Assembly: GCA_023079485.1 (NCBI GenBank)
Contig: CM041085.1
Coordinates: forward strand, 92,639,115 to 92,703,114
DNA from: Archilochus colubris
Lineage: Eukaryota > Chordata > Aves > Apodiformes > Trochilidae
Direction of reading: 5' to 3'
Length of the DNA: 64,000 nt
Under the pieces are notes generated by a model. The model had not been told where the DNA came from and ran no database searches. It was given only the letters and a program-made list of their open reading frames with translations. Each line of letters starts with the position of its first letter. Position 1 is the stretch's first letter. Both the position numbers and the translations under genes were made by a program. This document shows positions 60,801-64,000 of the stretch, in pieces.

Positions 60801-63099
60801 ATTGTAACATAATGTATATAGAGTAGAATACCATCTTGAATTGATGTGGCAAATCATATACAAAAGATTTCTCTTTACCTATTTTGCAACCTTTGACCTT
60901 TACAAATAGCAGTTTTGTAAAACGTGGCTAACCTACTTCTTTGCTCAAGCATATACAAACTTTAGGTGGCTTGAAACACACAGTAGAACTGGAATGTGAT
61001 TATCCTTACCAAATGAAGACTTAAAATTTCTGTAATACTGTACTTATTGAATCTAGAAAGCACTTCTCCTGGGTTCATAACACCTTTACAAAAGGTAGAT
61101 TTTCTTCTCTGTATCTTCTCTTGAAGAAAATAAACTGGCAGGGATTTATTATGTTTATTCTAGCTGGCCTGGTCAGTTCAGATGAATGAAGATAGTTATG
61201 CTTCAAATAGTAAAAAAAAAAATAGTTCTGCAGTAGAAGAGAAGCAGTTCACCATAGTGGTTTGTATCTCGTACAGTAATGGCTCAAAATTTTTCTTGCT
61301 TGTTATGTTTCCCTCATGGGTTTCTTCAGAGTTCTATAACCACAAACCACTGTGAGACTTGATGTGTGTATCATTTGAAACTACCAAAAGATTTGGTTAA
61401 GTATGTTTTTTTTTAAACAGGGGTAGGTTTTAGAGATTGTTGAGAGCAGAGCTGGATAAATGACTTCAGCAGTTAATGTTAGCCTTCACCCTATAGAGAA
61501 CCTGTTTAAAGCACAGAATGCAGCTAAGTGTCAGTGTATGACAGGTGCTAACACACTAAAATGTGTGTGTACTCTGCATGGTACTGTGAAGTTTCCTGCT
61601 TCAGCTACTGAAAAGGTCTGTGTTTACTGTCTAATGATGGAGTAGAGTTTTTAAAGTAAAATGAAATTAAAAAAAAATATTAAAACAGGAAAGATCTGCT
61701 TTAACCATCAAGGAAGTTGGTTGTTGGCAAGTGCTGACTTTGTAATGGCAACTGTTTTAAGACCTCCTTTTGGCAATTCTACACGTGTAGGTAGCAGTCT
61801 TGGAATGAATTTCAGAAATACTCATGGTGGGTACAAGTGGTTTTTTTGGTTTCTTTTTTTTTAATCTCTTTTTATTCATCTGCTAGAATTCTGATAATTT
61901 TAAAGTCACAGGCTGTCTTTGTTACAATTTGGTTCTTATTGTTGTGTTCTGTAGGTTAGGGTGTCCTGGGTTTACGCTGCCAGAATATAAACCAACGCCT
62001 ATAGAAGGAGGAGCTTCAAAATCCCTCTTTTTTCCAGATGAAGCCATCAATAAACATCCTAGATTTAGGTAAGGATATCTAGGTAGTGTGAATGAGAAGC
62101 TGAATATTTTTCTCTGCCTAAATATCATAGGCATACAATTTATTTACGTTCTTGGAGTGAAGAGCTGTGTGACTAGTTCTTGCAGCTATGGTGTATTATC
62201 TATCAAAGGGATTTAATAAAACAAGCTGTTAAGTTCAGATAACTTTATATAGTAGTTCATGCTGTTATGGGGCAAAAGATGTTGATTATGCTTCTGCAAA
62301 ATTGGTTCTTGTGTGAAATCCCATGGGTAACCACTCCCATCACAGTTAATCCATGTCTTGCTCAGCTATGTCACAACATCTCATTGTACTCAATAACTTG
62401 CCCGAGTTGCTCTGAAATGGAGCACAGCATTGAGCTACTTGTATAGTTTGAGAGGGGTTTTCATTGTAAGGTGAGACTCTGAAGAATGCAAATAATTCTC
62501 TTTAAAAACAAAGCATACCTTTTCACTGGCCCTTCTGTCCTTCAGGTCAGTAGCCTTTCACTTCTGGCTATTCCATCAGCATCATACTGTGAAGTCCATC
62601 AAAATACGACTGACTTTACCTGAATAAAAATGTTGCATCTGTTAGAGTCTCTCTTAAACTAGGAAAAGACCTGTCCTAATGGAAAATGCTCTAAATAATT
62701 AGAGAGTTGAGGCTCTGAAACCCTGAGAATGGCTGAGAAGCTTGCTCCAAAAACAGTTGAATAAGGAGCAGCTTTCAGACATTTCAGCAAACATTTTTTG
62801 TTGTTGTAGTACACTGACCAGAAATATTCGTCACCGAAGAGGAGAGAAGGTTGTGATTAATGTACCAAGTGAGTAAACTCAATCTATCTTTTTAATTTTT
62901 CAAAATAATTGTTCAATCTAATGCAGTCTAATGTTACTGAGTACCTGCATTTTTCTACACAGTATTTAAAGATAAGAACACACCATCACCATTTACTGAA
63001 ACATTTCCTAATGATGATGGAGAAGCAGCTAAGGCAGCTAAGCCAGACTATATATACATGGATGCTATGGGCTTTGGAATGGGAAACTGTTGTCTTCAG
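45663..63099 (+). CDS. GCLC: Glutamate-cysteine ligase catalytic subunit, exons 1-6 (3' part outside window)
   Basis: Six exons join in frame: 45663-45812, 58938-59050, 60407-60589, 61955-62068, 62810-62868 and 62963-63099. They give 756 bases, or residues 1-252 of about 637. The enzyme links glutamate to cysteine through the gamma carboxyl with ATP, the first and limiting step of glutathione synthesis in the cytosol, as a dimer with the modifier subunit GCLM. The start [15 protein letters not shown] is the family N-terminus. The Mg/ATP-site acidic residues fall at E52, E96 and E103 ([14 protein letters not shown]). [23 protein letters not shown] and [14 protein letters not shown] are conserved, with the cysteine pair at 249-250, one later than in the human protein because of a one-residue insertion near residue 220. 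No defect was seen. All introns are GT-AG. Confidence 0.97.
54444..54600 (-). mobile_element. CR1 LINE 3' fragment in GCLC intron 1 (antisense)
   Basis: 'AGAATCACAGAGAGATTTGG', 'GTTGGAAGGGACATTTGAAG' and 'GTCCCATCCAACTTGACCTT' follow the reversed CR1 3' end. It is old and short. It is the only clear CR1 copy seen inside the GCLC part of the window. Confidence 0.88.
57731..57766 (+). repeat. 18-base tandem duplication
   Basis: CAGATTGAGAGCCTCCTG is followed at once by the same 18 bases with one change (C to T at the twelfth base). Confidence 0.9.
58938..59050 (+). CDS. GCLC: GCLC exon 2 (residues 51-88)
   Basis: Acceptor TTTACAAG, then [20 protein letters not shown] and on to ...EKVNP, with codon 88 (Asn) split after two bases. 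Donor GTGAGT. It contains the metal-site residue E52. Confidence 0.96.
60407..60589 (+). CDS. GCLC: GCLC exon 3 (residues 88-149)
   Basis: Acceptor CTGTTACAG, completing AA|C (Asn), then [20 protein letters not shown] and on to ...CTVTSFP with codon 149 (Arg) split. Donor GTGAGA. It carries E96 and E103 and the [11 protein letters not shown] segment. Confidence 0.96.
61955..62068 (+). CDS. GCLC: GCLC exon 4 (residues 149-187)
   Basis: Acceptor GTTCTGTAG, completing AG|G (Arg), then [20 protein letters not shown] and on to ...NKHPRF, with codon 187 (Ser) split. Donor GTAAGG. Confidence 0.96.
62810..62868 (+). CDS. GCLC: GCLC exon 5 (residues 187-207)
   Basis: A 59-base exon. Acceptor TTGTTGTAG completes AG|T (Ser), then [19 protein letters not shown] with codon 207 (Ile) split after one base. 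Donor GTGAGT. Confidence 0.95.
62963..63099 (+). CDS. GCLC: GCLC exon 6 (residues 207-252)
   Basis: Acceptor TTCTACACAG completes A|TA (Ile), then [20 protein letters not shown] and on to ...MGNCCLQ, ending on a whole codon before the donor GTAAAA. The acidic loop after TETF is one residue longer than in the human protein as I recall it. Confidence 0.95.
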
Positions 63100-64000
63100 G
63101 TAAAATGCATTTGCTTTCAACATATTACTGAATGTTGTCTTCCCTGAGTGCTCCCCTTTATTAAAGACTTATCTTGTGTCTGATTTATGTTGTTTAATTC
63201 AACTGATGCATTTTCAGACTAGCAAAACGGGGAATAAAACAACAAATGTAATCTTGTACTTGGAGGATAGTCTTAAACTCCATGTTTGTTTGCTTGCATT
63301 ATGTTTTTTTTGTGGTAGTGTTCAAATGTGATCAGATGCCTTGCTGAAAGGGTGTCTTGAAGTGGTCAAAACCCAATTTGATCAAGAACCTTCTGGAACT
63401 CTTTTTGAAGTATGGCAGATCATCTTCCACTTCGTTCTTCTTTCAGACATGACCAATGGACTCAGTAGAAATGAAAACTGAGCTGTTTTGTAGCAGCACA
63501 TGGGTTATTTTAGTTTTTCACTTGGAAATTTTTCCCATCTTCACTGTTCTTAGAACAGTAAAAGCACAAGGAGTGACAAGAAGTCATTGGCATATCTTTA
63601 AAAATAAGTAGCTTTCTCCTTTGTGTAATTTTACACAATTTACAAACAGCATGAATTCCTGTACGGAATTTATCATTCTTAAATATTTTCAACTATCTGC
63701 TAAGAAGTCATCTTCTCTCTGCTTGTACCATGAACCTACCATGAGTAGCTGTCTTCTGTTACTACATGCTGGGAGATGATTTTGCTTCTGTTTTTTCCTA
63801 TTAATGCATGCTCACTTTGTTTTGTTTTCATTTAATTTGTCTAGGCTACTGTTATCTTACAGTATCCTCTCTTTAAATCCAGGTGCTCTATCTTGGGAGT
63901 TCTTTAATCCTTTACATATCTGTTTGTTTTAAATGTTTCTGTATTATAGTAACCTGATGCTAGGAGCTGATGCCTTAGGTAATAGCAGTGTATTTGTTGA
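63100..64000 (+). other. GCLC: Start of GCLC intron 6 (runs off the window)
   Basis: No further GCLC exon was found before the window ends. The next expected exon encodes the segment that follows CCLQ. Confidence 0.85.

Overview
The window is vertebrate nuclear DNA, almost certainly from a bird. It has long introns with GT-AG junctions, two intron-bearing genes whose proteins match known vertebrate families, a CpG-island promoter, and many fragments of CR1 LINEs, the dominant avian retrotransposon. No bacterial-type operon, CRISPR array, rRNA or tRNA gene was seen.

Layout. Positions 1-4768 are non-coding. They include a CR1 relic, a GC-rich patch with a minisatellite, and a tight M-CAT/MEF2 motif pair that could be the muscle promoter of the next gene. 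KLHL31 (plus strand; coding exons 4801-5972 and 9619-10351) is complete at 634 codons and encodes a BTB-BACK-Kelch protein. Its single coding intron is more than half antisense CR1 sequence. Positions 10352 to about 14.5 kb probably hold the KLHL31 3' UTR, including an ancient MIR SINE. From about 14.5 to 45 kb there is no recognisable complete gene. This stretch holds CR1 fragments (the largest, 38578-40093, keeps decayed reverse-transcriptase sequence), a possible LTR relic near 16.7-17.5 kb, a weak CpG-rich promoter-like patch at 18.8-19.3 kb, A-rich tracts and one unidentified protein-like ORF near 32.4 kb. A strong CpG island at 45.06-46.03 kb carries exon 1 of GCLC (plus strand), the catalytic subunit of glutamate-cysteine ligase. 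Exons 2-6 lie between 58.9 and 63.1 kb and give residues 1-252. The rest of GCLC lies beyond the window.

The two genes are neighbours on one strand, as I recall for the KLHL31-GCLC-ELOVL5 order of other vertebrates. They do not appear to act together: KLHL31 is a muscle Kelch protein and GCLC makes the first committed step of glutathione synthesis. The most useful leads are regulatory. They are an NRF2-type antioxidant response element fused to an AP-1 site just upstream of the GCLC start, an identical 11-mer 23.5 kb further upstream, the muscle motif cluster upstream of KLHL31, and a possible unannotated promoter at 18.8-19.3 kb. I found no convincing novel multi-gene system.
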